A stretch of DNA of 32,934 bases from assembly GCA_036510515.1 (NCBI GenBank), contig DATCDS010000147.1, positions 1 through 32,934 on the forward strand, written 5' to 3'. Origin of the DNA: JALYSX01 sp036510515. Its GTDB lineage: Bacteria > Vulcanimicrobiota > Vulcanimicrobiia > Vulcanimicrobiales > Vulcanimicrobiaceae. The notes under the pieces were generated by a model, which saw only the letters and a program-made list of their open reading frames with translations, searched no databases and was not told where the DNA came from. The position numbers and the translations under genes are program-made. Shown here piece by piece: positions 7,548 to 16,266 of this stretch (position 1 is its first letter; each line of letters opens with the position of its first letter).

Positions 7548-7634
7548 CCGGCCGAGTGTGCGCGCCGCGCATAGACGCGACGTGGCCAAGACGTGAAAGA
7601 ATACCGACCGTGCGTGAGCCTGGACGCTTGGGGG

Positions 7635-7640
7635 TACAGT
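7635..7640 (+). promoter_or_regulatory. Leaderless -10 (TACAGT) for the FMN reductase
   Basis: TACAGT, then seven bases, then ATG 7648. There is no Shine-Dalgarno in front of the gene, and the -35 region is poorly matched. Confidence 0.45.
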
Positions 7641-7647
7641 CCGAACG

Positions 7648-8232
7648 ATGACAGAGCCCCTCAATATCCAAATTCTGGTTGGCAGCGTGCGCGAAGGCCG
7701 TATTTCGTTACCGGTGGCTCGGTGGGTGCAGGAGCGTTCCGTCGGACGGAGCGATCTGTCGGCGCAGCTGGTGGATCTGGCCGACTGGAACCTACCGATG
7801 TTCGCACTGCCGACGTCGCCCGCGATGGGCGATTACACCGACCCATTGCAACAACGGTGGGCGGCGACGATCGGCAAGGCCGAGGGCTACATCCTCGTCT
7901 CGCCCGAATACAACCACAGCACGAGCCCCGTCCTCAAGAACGCGCTGGATTATCTCTGGGCCGAGTGGAACCGCAAGCCGGTCGCGTTCGTATCGTTTGG
8001 AAATGTGGGAGGCGCGCGAGCAATCGAGCAGCTGCGCGGCATTGCGATCGAACTGCGCATGGCGCCGCTCGGCGAGGCGGTTCACCTTTTCGACGTGCGT
8101 GCGAAGGTCGAGAAACAACGCTTTGACGACGGCGACGAGAAGCACCTCACGCAACTTTTCGATAGCCTCGTTTGGTGGGGCACGACCCTGCGAGCCGGGC
8201 GCCTCGAACCTCATAACGTTGGGCAGGCGTGA
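7648..8232 (+). CDS. NADPH-dependent FMN reductase / quinone reductase
   Basis: A 194-residue flavodoxin-fold protein. The phosphate-binding loop of FMN is GSVREGR (12-18), and the second FMN site is SPEYNHSTSPVLKNALDYL (about 89-107), both typical of the NADPH_dep_FMN_red family (chromate/azo/quinone reductases, YieF/ChrR-like). It should use NAD(P)H and FMN for two-electron reduction of quinones or similar acceptors in the cytoplasm. It is followed after 72 bp by a metallothionein gene on the same strand, so a shared role in metal or oxidative stress is a reasonable inference. Confidence 0.9.
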   Translation: MTEPLNIQILVGSVREGRISLPVARWVQERSVGRSDLSAQLVDLADWNLPMFALPTSPAMGDYTDPLQQRWAATIGKAEGYILVSPEYNHSTSPVLKNALDYLWAEWNRKPVAFVSFGNVGGARAIEQLRGIAIELRMAPLGEAVHLFDVRAKVEKQRFDDGDEKHLTQLFDSLVWWGTTLRAGRLEPHNVGQA

Positions 8233-8290
8233 GCGATGGCTACGCGGAGTTCGCGTGTGAGGAACGACGCGCGCGGGTAACAGGCCGCTT

Positions 8291-8296
8291 AGGAGG
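8291..8296 (+). promoter_or_regulatory. Strong Shine-Dalgarno of the metallothionein gene
   Basis: AGGAGG, eight bases before ATG 8305. It is the best ribosome binding site in this part of the window and a main reason to accept such a short gene. Confidence 0.75.
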
Positions 8297-8304
8297 ACGA
8301 GTCT

Positions 8305-8430
8305 ATGAAATGCAAGGGACCAGATTGTAACTGCCAAGTGGCATCGGGCGAATATTGCAGCGAAGACTGCAAGACGGCAAGCGGTCACGGCCACTGTCAC
8401 TGCGCCCACGCCGACTGCGGCGCCGCTTAG
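8305..8430 (+). CDS. Bacterial metallothionein, 41 residues
   Basis: A very short cysteine-rich protein with eight cysteines (3, 8, 10, 18, 22, 31, 33, 38) and four histidines (28, 30, 32, 35). The order C-x4-C-N-C, E-Y-C-S-E-D-C and G-H-x-H-C-H-C matches the cyanobacterial SmtA / pseudomonad metallothionein pattern, in which GLYYCSEAC lies between two cysteine clusters. Such proteins bind Zn, Cd or Cu ions in a four-metal cluster in the cytoplasm. It is shorter than SmtA (56 residues), mainly in the loops. AGGAGG gives the start. No SmtB-type repressor gene is adjacent; the Fur-family gene is about 8 kb away. Confidence 0.85.
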   Translation: MKCKGPDCNCQVASGEYCSEDCKTASGHGHCHCAHADCGAA

Positions 8431-8510
8431 ACCCCGCGCCCGCGGTTCGACTTCGCGCCTTCGGCGCTACGACCCACCATGACACATGTCGCGGCGACAT
8501 CCGGGATTGC

Positions 8511-10682
8511 CTAGCGAATGGTGAAGCCTGGGCGCTTGCCGTGGGGGGGAGGGATGACGTGAATCGTGATTTCTGCGGTTTGCTTTCCGTCGCGGGCGCG
8601 AATGGTCCACGTTCCTAGTCGCAACGACAGAAAGGTCGTGCCGTCGGCGTCCGTAGCGATCGGCAAGCCGGAAGTGCTCCAGCGGACCGCTGTGTTGGCG
8701 GCAAGTTCGATGCGCTGCGATGCGCGCGTGATGGCGTCGACGTTGCCGTCGTAGACGAACGTGTCGCCGTCGTGCGGCGAGGTGATGGTCAACGCGTCGT
8801 TGCGGTGCGATGCCGGGTGACGCCATGCGGCCCGATCGCTTGGGCGCACCCATTCCAACACCGGCGCGGCGCACGACGCGTCGGGCTTGCGTCCGGTCGT
8901 GGCGCAGATCGGTACGCGCGCGAAACCGTCGGGCGGCGGGAATGGGGGCGGATCCGTGCGTTCGTGAAGATGCAGCATGATGCGGTTCCACAACGGGCCC
9001 GCTCCGGTGACGCCCGAGACGCCGCGCATCGCCGAGCCGTCGAAGTTGCCGACCCAGACGCCGACCGTGTAATCGCGGGAGAAGCCGACCGTCCAGGTGT
9101 CGCGGTAGTCCGACGACGTGCCGGTCTTGACCGCGGCGGCGAACGACAGTTCCAGAATCGAATGGAGCCCGAAGGATTTGCTGCGCGCTTCCGGGTCGGC
9201 CAGCATGTCGGTGATCAACTCCCAGTCCGATGCGTCGCCGACGCGTGCGGAGGCCGGGCTCGCTGCCGGCAACGTCGTCTGCAAGGCGATCGCGTTGCCG
9301 TCGCGCGCGATCGTCGTGTAGGCGCGCGTCAACTCCCACAGCGAGACTTCGCCCGAGCCCAACGTCAGGCCTAAACCATAGTACGACGCGGGCTTATCGA
9401 GATGCGAGAACCCCAACTGATGCAAGCGATCCAACAGCACGTCAACGCCGAGCGACGACAGCACGCGCACGGCCGGGACGTTGAGCGAGTTTGCCAAGGC
9501 ATAGCGTACGCGTACGGGTCCGGAGAACTGCGTCGAATAATCGGCCGGCCGGTACAGCTTGCCGCCTGGAATCGAATAGGTCGTCGGCACGTCGTCCAAA
9601 ATCGTCGTCGATGCGATCGTGCCGCGTTCGAGCGCGAGCTCGTAGGTAAACGGCTTGAGCGACGAACCGGGCTGGCGTAGGGCCTGGACGCCGTCGTTGC
9701 GCCCCAGCGCCGCATCGGAGTAATAATCCGGCGACCCGACGTAGGCCAGCACCTCGCCGGTGTGGCTGTCGATGACCAGGGCGGCGGCGTCGGTAACGTG
9801 ACGCGCGTCCAGCGCCCCGACAACCTGCTCGACTTGCGCCTGGACAAAGCGCTGCAGCCCGCGATCGATCGTCGTGCGGACCGTGGTCGCTCCGGGTGCG
9901 ACCTGCGGATAAAGAAAGAACAGAAAATGCTGCGCGTCGGTTAAGCCGGCGTCGGGCGGAAGAACGTGCAGCTCCTCGGCGGCGGCGGCGGCGGCCTGCG
10001 TGGGCGTTGCCGTGCCCAGGGCCGCCATGCGCGCGAGCACGTAGCGCTGACGTGCGCGCAGCGCCTTCCAGCCGCGATAGGGCGAAAGGCGGGTGGGATC
10101 GTTGGGCAGCGCGGCCAGCAGGGCGGCTTGCGCGAGATCGAGGTCGCCGGCCCCAACGCCGAAGTAGGCGCGCGACGCGGCTTCGACCCCGTACAGGTTT
10201 CCGCCCATCGGGATGCGGTTGACGTAGGCTTCCAAAATTGCGTCGCGGGAGGAGCGCATCGCGATCCGCTCGGCGCCCACAATTTGGCGCAGTTTGCCAC
10301 CTACCGTCGAGGGCGTGGGCCAGAGCGAGCGCGCCAGCTGCATCTCGATGGTCGAGCCGCCGCTGCGCGGGGCACCGTAGACCACCGCTTCGCGCGCGGC
10401 GCGCAGCAGCGCCGCGACGTCGACGGCGCCGTGCCGCTCGAAGCGCGCGTCTTCGGCTGCGAGGATGGCGTTGCGAAACGCGGGCGCGACGCGCGCGAGC
10501 GGTACCCACGCGGCATGATCTTCATCGGACGCCGAAACGGTGCCCAGCGGGGCCCCGCCGCGATCGACGAACGCGACCGTGCCGCGCCCACGCGCCAGCG
10601 CGGCCACATCGACGCCGGTCGCATAGAGCGCGATCGCGATCGCGGCGCACAAAATGATGGCGGCACCCAATATCAATCGCAC
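8511..10682 (-). CDS. pbpC: Penicillin-binding protein 1C
   Basis: A 723-residue bifunctional class A PBP. Order of parts: an N-terminal membrane anchor (3-22); a GT51 glycosyltransferase with AAEDARFERHGAVD (catalytic Glu77), RSGGSTIEMQLAR (106-118) and EAYVNRIPMGGNLYG; a transpeptidase with Ser340-x-x-Lys343 (PGSSLKPF), SLN (399-401) and KTGTS (519-523); then a C-terminal BiPBP_C-type beta domain (about 630-710). It builds and cross-links peptidoglycan at the outer face of the inner membrane. It is divergent from an alpha-2-macroglobulin gene, the classic pbpC partner. The start is GTG 10680-10682, 24 bp from the partner's start, with a TAGCGT hexamer seven bases upstream and no Shine-Dalgarno. 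Confidence 0.92.
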   Translation of the reverse strand: MRLILGAAIILCAAIAIALYATGVDVAALARGRGTVAFVDRGGAPLGTVSASDEDHAAWVPLARVAPAFRNAILAAEDARFERHGAVDVAALLRAAREAVVYGAPRSGGSTIEMQLARSLWPTPSTVGGKLRQIVGAERIAMRSSRDAILEAYVNRIPMGGNLYGVEAASRAYFGVGAGDLDLAQAALLAALPNDPTRLSPYRGWKALRARQRYVLARMAALGTATPTQAAAAAAEELHVLPPDAGLTDAQHFLFFLYPQVAPGATTVRTTIDRGLQRFVQAQVEQVVGALDARHVTDAAALVIDSHTGEVLAYVGSPDYYSDAALGRNDGVQALRQPGSSLKPFTYELALERGTIASTTILDDVPTTYSIPGGKLYRPADYSTQFSGPVRVRYALANSLNVPAVRVLSSLGVDVLLDRLHQLGFSHLDKPASYYGLGLTLGSGEVSLWELTRAYTTIARDGNAIALQTTLPAASPASARVGDASDWELITDMLADPEARSKSFGLHSILELSFAAAVKTGTSSDYRDTWTVGFSRDYTVGVWVGNFDGSAMRGVSGVTGAGPLWNRIMLHLHERTDPPPFPPPDGFARVPICATTGRKPDASCAAPVLEWVRPSDRAAWRHPASHRNDALTITSPHDGDTFVYDGNVDAITRASQRIELAANTAVRWSTSGLPIATDADGTTFLSLRLGTWTIRARDGKQTAEITIHVIPPPHGKRPGFTIR

Positions 10683-10689
10683 GACGGAT

Positions 10690-10695
10690 ACGCTA
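10690..10695 (-). promoter_or_regulatory. Candidate leaderless -10 (TAGCGT) for pbpC
   Basis: TAGCGT on the minus strand is separated from GTG 10682 by seven bases. It overlaps the -10 of the divergent alpha-2-macroglobulin gene by two bases. Confidence 0.4.
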
Positions 10696-10699
10696 TTCT
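10694..10699 (+). promoter_or_regulatory. Leaderless -10 (TATTCT) for the alpha-2-macroglobulin gene
   Basis: TATTCT is followed by seven bases and GTG 10707, with no Shine-Dalgarno. Any -35 contact must lie inside the pbpC coding sequence. Confidence 0.5.
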
Positions 10700-10706
10700 T
10701 AGAGAC

Positions 10707-13700
10707 GTGGGCAAACCTCTGGTTCTAGCCGCGATTGCTGCGGCGCTCCTGGCCGCATGCAGCACCGCTCCGAGCGGCGCGCCCGCGCCCGTCGACGCCG
10801 TCGCGTCGCCGGCGCTTCCCGCCTGGATCGCTTCGATCTCTCCGACCCGACGGGCCCAATCGTTGTCGCAGATTCGGATCATCTTCGCCAAACCCGTAGC
10901 CACCTTGGGCGTCCTTGAAGGCGTGGATTCCAGCGATCTGCTTTCGCACTTCGCGATCGCTCCCGCACTGCGCGGGGCGTTCGTGCTCCTGACGCCGCGC
11001 ATGGTGGCCTTCGTTCCCGAACAGCCGCTGCCGGTGGGTAACCGCGTGCGCGTGACGCTCTCAAAGGGTCTGCACGACCTGGCCGGCGACGCGCTTGCGG
11101 AAGACCTGCGCTGGACGTTCGAGTCGCCGCCGTTGACGTTTTCGAACCTTCCGCAGCGCGTGGACCGCTACGGCGGCGTCGCCGCGCCGGCCGATATCGC
11201 GCCGACCATCACGATCGATGCCAACGCGGCCGTCGACGTCGCCTCGCTGGGAGCGCGCGTGGAATTGATCGGGCGCGGTCAAACCGTTGCGGTCGGCGTG
11301 ACGGCCGTTGCTACGCCCGGCCCATCGACGAGCTGGCGTTACACGCTCGCCCCGCGCTCGACGCTGTCCAAAGACACGGTCTACGAGCTGCGCATCGAGC
11401 CGGGCGTGCGTGCTCGGGACGGCAACCTGACCACGACCAACGCCCTCATCGGTTCGATTCGCACCTACGCCGCCCTGGCCGTCGTGCCCACGCCCGTGCC
11501 GAGCCCGTCCGATGCCGCCGGGCGTTTTGCGAACGGCGATCCCGTCGTTCGATTCAACAATCCGCTGGACCCAAAATCGGTTGCCGCCAACGTGACGATC
11601 GCGCCGGCGGCCAACGGAACGTCGCTGACCTCCACGCAGTCCTACGATCCCGCCGTCGTGAACCTCAACCCGTATCTGCTCGACCCGGACACGAACTACA
11701 CGCTCACGTTGGGAGCCGGTCTCACCGACGTCTTCGGTCAGCGGCTGGGACACGCGGTTCAAATCCCCATTCGCACCGGCGATTTCGCGGCGGGCTTCTG
11801 GGCGCCCAGCGGCACGAACATCTTTCCCAGCGGCACCGCGATCGCGCTCGACGCGTACGCCACCAACATTAGCGGGAACCGCTATCGCTTCTATTTGGGT
11901 GCCGTCTCCCCGCAGTCGCTCGCGCGCAATGGCGATTTCCCCCTCGACCGCTTCCCCGCGGTCTCGAGCTGGGCGACCCGAACGATTCCAAATGTCAAAC
12001 GTAACGCCCAATCGATCCTGTCGTTTCCGCTGCAGACGCTGCTGGGCGGATCGACCGGCACGCGCGCCTACGGGCTGGCGGCCGAGGTCGGCGACGGTTC
12101 GACCTGGTTTACGGGAATGCTGCAGTTGACGGACTTGGGCGTCTTCGCGCAGATCTTCCCGACGCACGCGCTGGTGCTGGTGCAGCGTCTCTCCGATGGA
12201 AGTGCGGTCGCGGGCGCCCGGGTCGACGTGTATCGCGCGGGAAGCGACGTCGCGGCGGGGATCTGCGCGAGCGGAACGACCGACGCCGGCGGCGAGTTCG
12301 ACCTCACCGGAGCCGGGCTGGCGTCGTGTTACGCGCAGCGTCTGTTGGGTGATTCACCCAGCATCATGGTCGTGGCGCGTCGCGGTGCCGATTGGTCGTC
12401 GGCCACGATCGGCCCGTGGGGCGGACTCTATCAGTACGCTATCGACGACAGCAGTTGGACCGACGGCGCGCCGCTCTCGCGCGGAACGATCTTTAGCGAT
12501 CGCCAGATGTATCAGCCGGGCGAGCGCGCGCGCTTGACCGGCATCGCGTATCTCGTCCGCGACGGCGTCGTGCGGGCCGACGCGCACGCGCGCTATACGT
12601 TGACGATGAGCGATCCCAAGGGACGCCCCACGGCGCTGGGCGGCATGACGACCGACGCGTACGGTGTCTTCTCGTTCCCGGTCACCTTCGCGCCGAGTCA
12701 AATGCTAGGATATTATACCTTCCAAGCCGTCGGAGAGAACGGCAACCGTTTCTCCGGCAGCGTGCGCGTTGCGGAGTTCAAGCCGCCCAACTTCAAGCTG
12801 GACGTCGTTCTGGACAAATCCAGCGCCGTGGCGGGAACCGCCGTCAACGCCAGCGCGAGCGCGGCATATCTCTTCGGCGCGCCGCTGGACGGCGGTACCG
12901 CGACGATCACCGTCACGCGCGACATCGCGTATCTCGCGCCCACCGGCTGGGACCAGTATGCATTTGGACGCCAATGGTTTTGGCCCGAAGAACAACCGCA
13001 GTTCCAGAGCGACGTCCTGCAGCAACGCGCGCGTTTCGATAGCGCCGGCAAACTGGCCCAGCGCGTCGACGTTCCGTCGACCCTCGCCTTTCCGATGACC
13101 TACACGATCGACGTGCGGGCCAGCGACATCTCCAACCTTACCGTCGACAACACGCAGACGTTTACCGCGCTGGGCGCCGACGCGACGATCGGTTTGAAAA
13201 CCGACTTGATCGGTCAGGCCGGCGCGCCGCTGAACGTATCGACGATCGTTACGACCATCGGCGGGAAAGCCGTTGCCGGTCGCGCGATTCACCTCGACCT
13301 TCAGAAGATGACCTATGCGGCCGCAACCCAAGTCGTCGATGGGGGCGATCAGCCGCAGAACGCCGTCTCGTATTCGACGGTCGATTCCGTCGACGTCACC
13401 TCGGGATCGTCGGCGGTCGTCGCCGTGTTGCACCCGCGCGATCCGGGCCCGTATCGCATCCGTGCGAACTTTGCCGGTTCGACCACCGGCGCGTCGGAGA
13501 CGGATCTGCAGGCGTTCGTCGCCGGCGCGGGACAAGTCGACTGGGGCGGCCAGGACACGACGATCGCCCAAGTGCGGCTGGATAAGAAGACCTATCGCGT
13601 CGGCGACCGTGCGACCGCGCTGGTGACGTCGCCGTATCCCAAGAGCGACGTGTATTTCGCGGTCGTGCGTCAAGACGTGTTGAGCAAGACGTTGGTGCAC

Positions 13701-16247
13701 GCGACGGGCAGCGCGGTGAAGTTTTCGTTTACGGTCACGCCGGCGATGCTGCCCAACGTCGCCCTCGAGGCGTTGGTCGTGCGTCGCGGTCCGCCGCTGC
13801 GCACGCTCAAGCGCGGCGCGCTCGACAGCCTCGCGCGCGTGGGCGTCGCGGCGCTGCACGTCGATCTGGGCGATCGCTATCTGCGCGTCGCGCTGACGCC
13901 CCAGCACCGCACGCTGCAACCGGGCGCTTCGCAGAGCATTGCCGTGCAACTGCGCGACGCCCGCGGACGGCCGATGCGCGGCGAGGCGATCGTGATGGTA
14001 GTCAACGAAGCGATCCTGCAGTTGACCGGCTACCGGCCACCGGACCTGGTGCAAACGGTTTTTGCGGATCAGCCGATCTCGACGCGCTTTGCCGACAACC
14101 GCGGTTCGGTCGTCTTGGCTGCGGCAACCCCGCCCTCGGAAAAGGGCTGGGGCTACGGCGGCGGCTATTTGGGCGGCGCGGGATCCACACGCGTGCGAAC
14201 CAAGTTCCAGCCGCTGGCGTACTATGCAGTCGTGCAGACCGATGCGAACGGCCGCGTCAAGGCGGCGTTCACCTTGCCCGACGACTTGACGACCTGGCGT
14301 GCGATGGCCGTAGCGATCGGATCGGACGACGCGCACTTCGGAAACGCCGACACGACCTTCATCGCGACCAAACCGCTGCTGACCAATCCGCTCTTGCCGC
14401 AGTTCGCGCGGCCGGGCGACCGCATCGACGGCGGCGTGAGCCTGCTCGATACGGCCCAAGGCGGAACCGCCGGCGTGATCGCGCGGCTGACCGGAGCGCT
14501 AACCTTTGCGACGGGAGATCCTCGCGAGGCGCGCGCTTCATCGCCGGTCGGAGCGCAGCTGTCGGCGCTGCGCTTTCCGATGATCGTGGGAACGCCCGCG
14601 CCGACGACCGTTTCGTTCGCATCGTCGCTGGGTTCTGCCGGCGATGCCTTCCGCGTTCCCTTCGAGGTGCGTGATCGCGAGGTGACCGAGTCGAGCATCG
14701 ACACCGGAGTGGCCACCGGCACGGTCGCCATTCCGATCGATCTCTCCCGCGGCGGCACGCTAAGCGTCACGCTCTCCAACTCGGCGCTGGCCGGCGCCGG
14801 TATCCTGTTTGCTCGCGGGCTTTCCGACGATCCGTTGCCGTTTGTCGACGATGCCGCCGCTCGCGTCACGATCGCGACCAGCTTGACCCAGTTGAAACGC
14901 TTCGGAATGGCGGTCGACGCATCGCCGATCGCGCAGCGTTCGGACGCGCTAGCGACGATCGCCAAAGCGCAGCGCGACGACGGCGGCTACGGTTACATCG
15001 CCGGGGCGGACGCGAGCGATCCCTACGAAACGGCCGCCGCGGTCGATGCGCTCACGTATGCCGCCGGCCACGGTGCGGCGATCGACGCGCAAGCGTTAGC
15101 CAGGGCGAAAGGTTATGCGGCGCGCGTCCTGGCCAATCCGGGCTCGTACGTCTGGTGCAAGACGGATGCGTGTCGCGCGCGCCTCCGCTTCGAAATGCTC
15201 TGGACGCTGGACGCGCTGGGCGATCGGCGCAGCGATTTCTTAAGCGACATCGTCACCGCGCGCGCCACGTTCGACGAATCGACGCAAATTCGCCTGGCGC
15301 GGTTCCTGCTGCGCGTTCCCGGCTGGAAGGCCCAAGGCGTCGCGCAGGCCGATTCGCTCGAACAGGCGCTGTACCGCACCGGTCGCTATGCAACCCAAAC
15401 GTCCGATGCGCGCTGGAACTGGCTGGGGTCGACCGTCGACGCGCAGACGCAGATGCTCGACCTGCTTCTCGAGCGCAACGCCGACGCGCAGACCGTCGAC
15501 GGGGCGGTTGCGGCGCTACTCGCGCAGCGCTGCCGATGCGGATGGCCGACGCCCGACGATACGGCGGCCGCGTCGCGCGCGTTGGCCGACTACGCCGGGC
15601 GCGAGCGGCTCACACCGTCGGCGGCGGTACTGTCGGCCGGGGCCAAGCAGCTGCTCACGCAACGTTTTGCCGCGACGCCGGCCTCGCACACGATCTCGCT
15701 GTCGGCCGCGCGTTTAAACGACGCGCGAAATCTCACGCTGCGTGCCAGCGGCGGGAAGATCCACTACATGCTGCTCTACACGTATCCGGTCGCGCCCGAC
15801 GCGCCCGGGCAACTCGCCGGATTGCGGGTCGTCCGTGCGGTGCGCTCCGCCGGCGAAACGTCGGTTCTGGCGACCATGGATCTAACAAGTTTGCGCGCGC
15901 CAGTAGCGCTGGATGCGGGCAACACGTTCGTTGTCGACGTTCGCTTGATCGTCGATCACCCGATCGATGGCGTCATCATCGAGGATCCGCTGCCGGCGGG
16001 CATGGAAGCCGTCGACGCATCGTTGCCAACGTCGGGCTTTTCGGACTGGCGGATCGACGACAGCGAAATGTACGCGGATCGGGTGATGTTTTACGCGTCG
16101 CATCTCGAACCGGGCGTCGTGGACATTTCCTATCTAGCGCGCACGGTTACGCCCGGAACGTATCGCTGGCCCGGCGCGCGCGCGTATCTGCGGGCGGCAC
16201 CCGAACAGCTCGGGAGAACGGCGTCGACGACGGTAACGATTCGCTAG
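10707..16247 (+). CDS. Bacterial alpha-2-macroglobulin lipoprotein without the thioester
   Basis: A 1846-residue lipoprotein: signal peptide GKPLVLAAIAAALLAACS with a lipobox cysteine, then Ig-like and MG domains, the A2M central domain (VVNEAILQLTGYRPPD, about 1100; PDDLTTWRAMAVAIGSDDAHFG, about 1190-1211), an alpha-toroid (AKAQRDDGGYGYIAG onward, about 1420-1640) and a receptor-binding-like C-terminus. Periplasmic macroglobulins trap proteases that breach the outer membrane, and PBP1C then repairs the wall. The thioester sequence C-x-E-Q is absent: the place where 'PfgCtEQ..sR' is expected reads PFVDDAAAR (Val1380-Asp-Asp). This makes it a YfaS-like, thioester-less form. The frame is open 741 bp upstream, but that part is antisense to pbpC; the lipoprotein signal fixes GTG 10707. 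The stop overlaps that of the convergent Fur gene. Confidence 0.9.
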   Translation: MGKPLVLAAIAAALLAACSTAPSGAPAPVDAVASPALPAWIASISPTRRAQSLSQIRIIFAKPVATLGVLEGVDSSDLLSHFAIAPALRGAFVLLTPRMVAFVPEQPLPVGNRVRVTLSKGLHDLAGDALAEDLRWTFESPPLTFSNLPQRVDRYGGVAAPADIAPTITIDANAAVDVASLGARVELIGRGQTVAVGVTAVATPGPSTSWRYTLAPRSTLSKDTVYELRIEPGVRARDGNLTTTNALIGSIRTYAALAVVPTPVPSPSDAAGRFANGDPVVRFNNPLDPKSVAANVTIAPAANGTSLTSTQSYDPAVVNLNPYLLDPDTNYTLTLGAGLTDVFGQRLGHAVQIPIRTGDFAAGFWAPSGTNIFPSGTAIALDAYATNISGNRYRFYLGAVSPQSLARNGDFPLDRFPAVSSWATRTIPNVKRNAQSILSFPLQTLLGGSTGTRAYGLAAEVGDGSTWFTGMLQLTDLGVFAQIFPTHALVLVQRLSDGSAVAGARVDVYRAGSDVAAGICASGTTDAGGEFDLTGAGLASCYAQRLLGDSPSIMVVARRGADWSSATIGPWGGLYQYAIDDSSWTDGAPLSRGTIFSDRQMYQPGERARLTGIAYLVRDGVVRADAHARYTLTMSDPKGRPTALGGMTTDAYGVFSFPVTFAPSQMLGYYTFQAVGENGNRFSGSVRVAEFKPPNFKLDVVLDKSSAVAGTAVNASASAAYLFGAPLDGGTATITVTRDIAYLAPTGWDQYAFGRQWFWPEEQPQFQSDVLQQRARFDSAGKLAQRVDVPSTLAFPMTYTIDVRASDISNLTVDNTQTFTALGADATIGLKTDLIGQAGAPLNVSTIVTTIGGKAVAGRAIHLDLQKMTYAAATQVVDGGDQPQNAVSYSTVDSVDVTSGSSAVVAVLHPRDPGPYRIRANFAGSTTGASETDLQAFVAGAGQVDWGGQDTTIAQVRLDKKTYRVGDRATALVTSPYPKSDVYFAVVRQDVLSKTLVHATGSAVKFSFTVTPAMLPNVALEALVVRRGPPLRTLKRGALDSLARVGVAALHVDLGDRYLRVALTPQHRTLQPGASQSIAVQLRDARGRPMRGEAIVMVVNEAILQLTGYRPPDLVQTVFADQPISTRFADNRGSVVLAAATPPSEKGWGYGGGYLGGAGSTRVRTKFQPLAYYAVVQTDANGRVKAAFTLPDDLTTWRAMAVAIGSDDAHFGNADTTFIATKPLLTNPLLPQFARPGDRIDGGVSLLDTAQGGTAGVIARLTGALTFATGDPREARASSPVGAQLSALRFPMIVGTPAPTTVSFASSLGSAGDAFRVPFEVRDREVTESSIDTGVATGTVAIPIDLSRGGTLSVTLSNSALAGAGILFARGLSDDPLPFVDDAAARVTIATSLTQLKRFGMAVDASPIAQRSDALATIAKAQRDDGGYGYIAGADASDPYETAAAVDALTYAAGHGAAIDAQALARAKGYAARVLANPGSYVWCKTDACRARLRFEMLWTLDALGDRRSDFLSDIVTARATFDESTQIRLARFLLRVPGWKAQGVAQADSLEQALYRTGRYATQTSDARWNWLGSTVDAQTQMLDLLLERNADAQTVDGAVAALLAQRCRCGWPTPDDTAAASRALADYAGRERLTPSAAVLSAGAKQLLTQRFAATPASHTISLSAARLNDARNLTLRASGGKIHYMLLYTYPVAPDAPGQLAGLRVVRAVRSAGETSVLATMDLTSLRAPVALDAGNTFVVDVRLIVDHPIDGVIIEDPLPAGMEAVDASLPTSGFSDWRIDDSEMYADRVMFYASHLEPGVVDISYLARTVTPGTYRWPGARAYLRAAPEQLGRTASTTVTIR

Positions 16248-16266
16248 TGTGGTGAGTCAGACGTTC
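16244..16266. repeat. Solo copy of the 23-bp MITE terminal repeat
   Basis: Begins CTAGTGTGGTGAGTCAGA and continues CGTTC. It differs by two bases from each end repeat of the element at 19591-19757. It sits exactly at the junction of two convergent genes; its CTAG supplies TAG stops to both the macroglobulin gene and the Fur gene, and its sequence encodes the last residues of the Fur protein (TSDSPH). Confidence 0.75.

Noticed and set aside
8455..8467. Hairpin GCGCC-TTC-GGCGC after the metallothionein as a terminator
   Set aside because: The stem is only five pairs and no T-run follows, so an intrinsic terminator is not supported.
9966..10706. 247-codon in-frame extension of the macroglobulin gene
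   Set aside because: It runs antisense through pbpC, has arginine/glycine-rich shadow composition, and a clear lipoprotein signal begins at GTG 10707.
12705..14459. 584-codon open frame antisense to the macroglobulin gene
   Set aside because: Arg/Gly/Asp-rich composition typical of the complementary frame of a GC-rich gene, with no recognisable domain; the plus strand is firmly coding.
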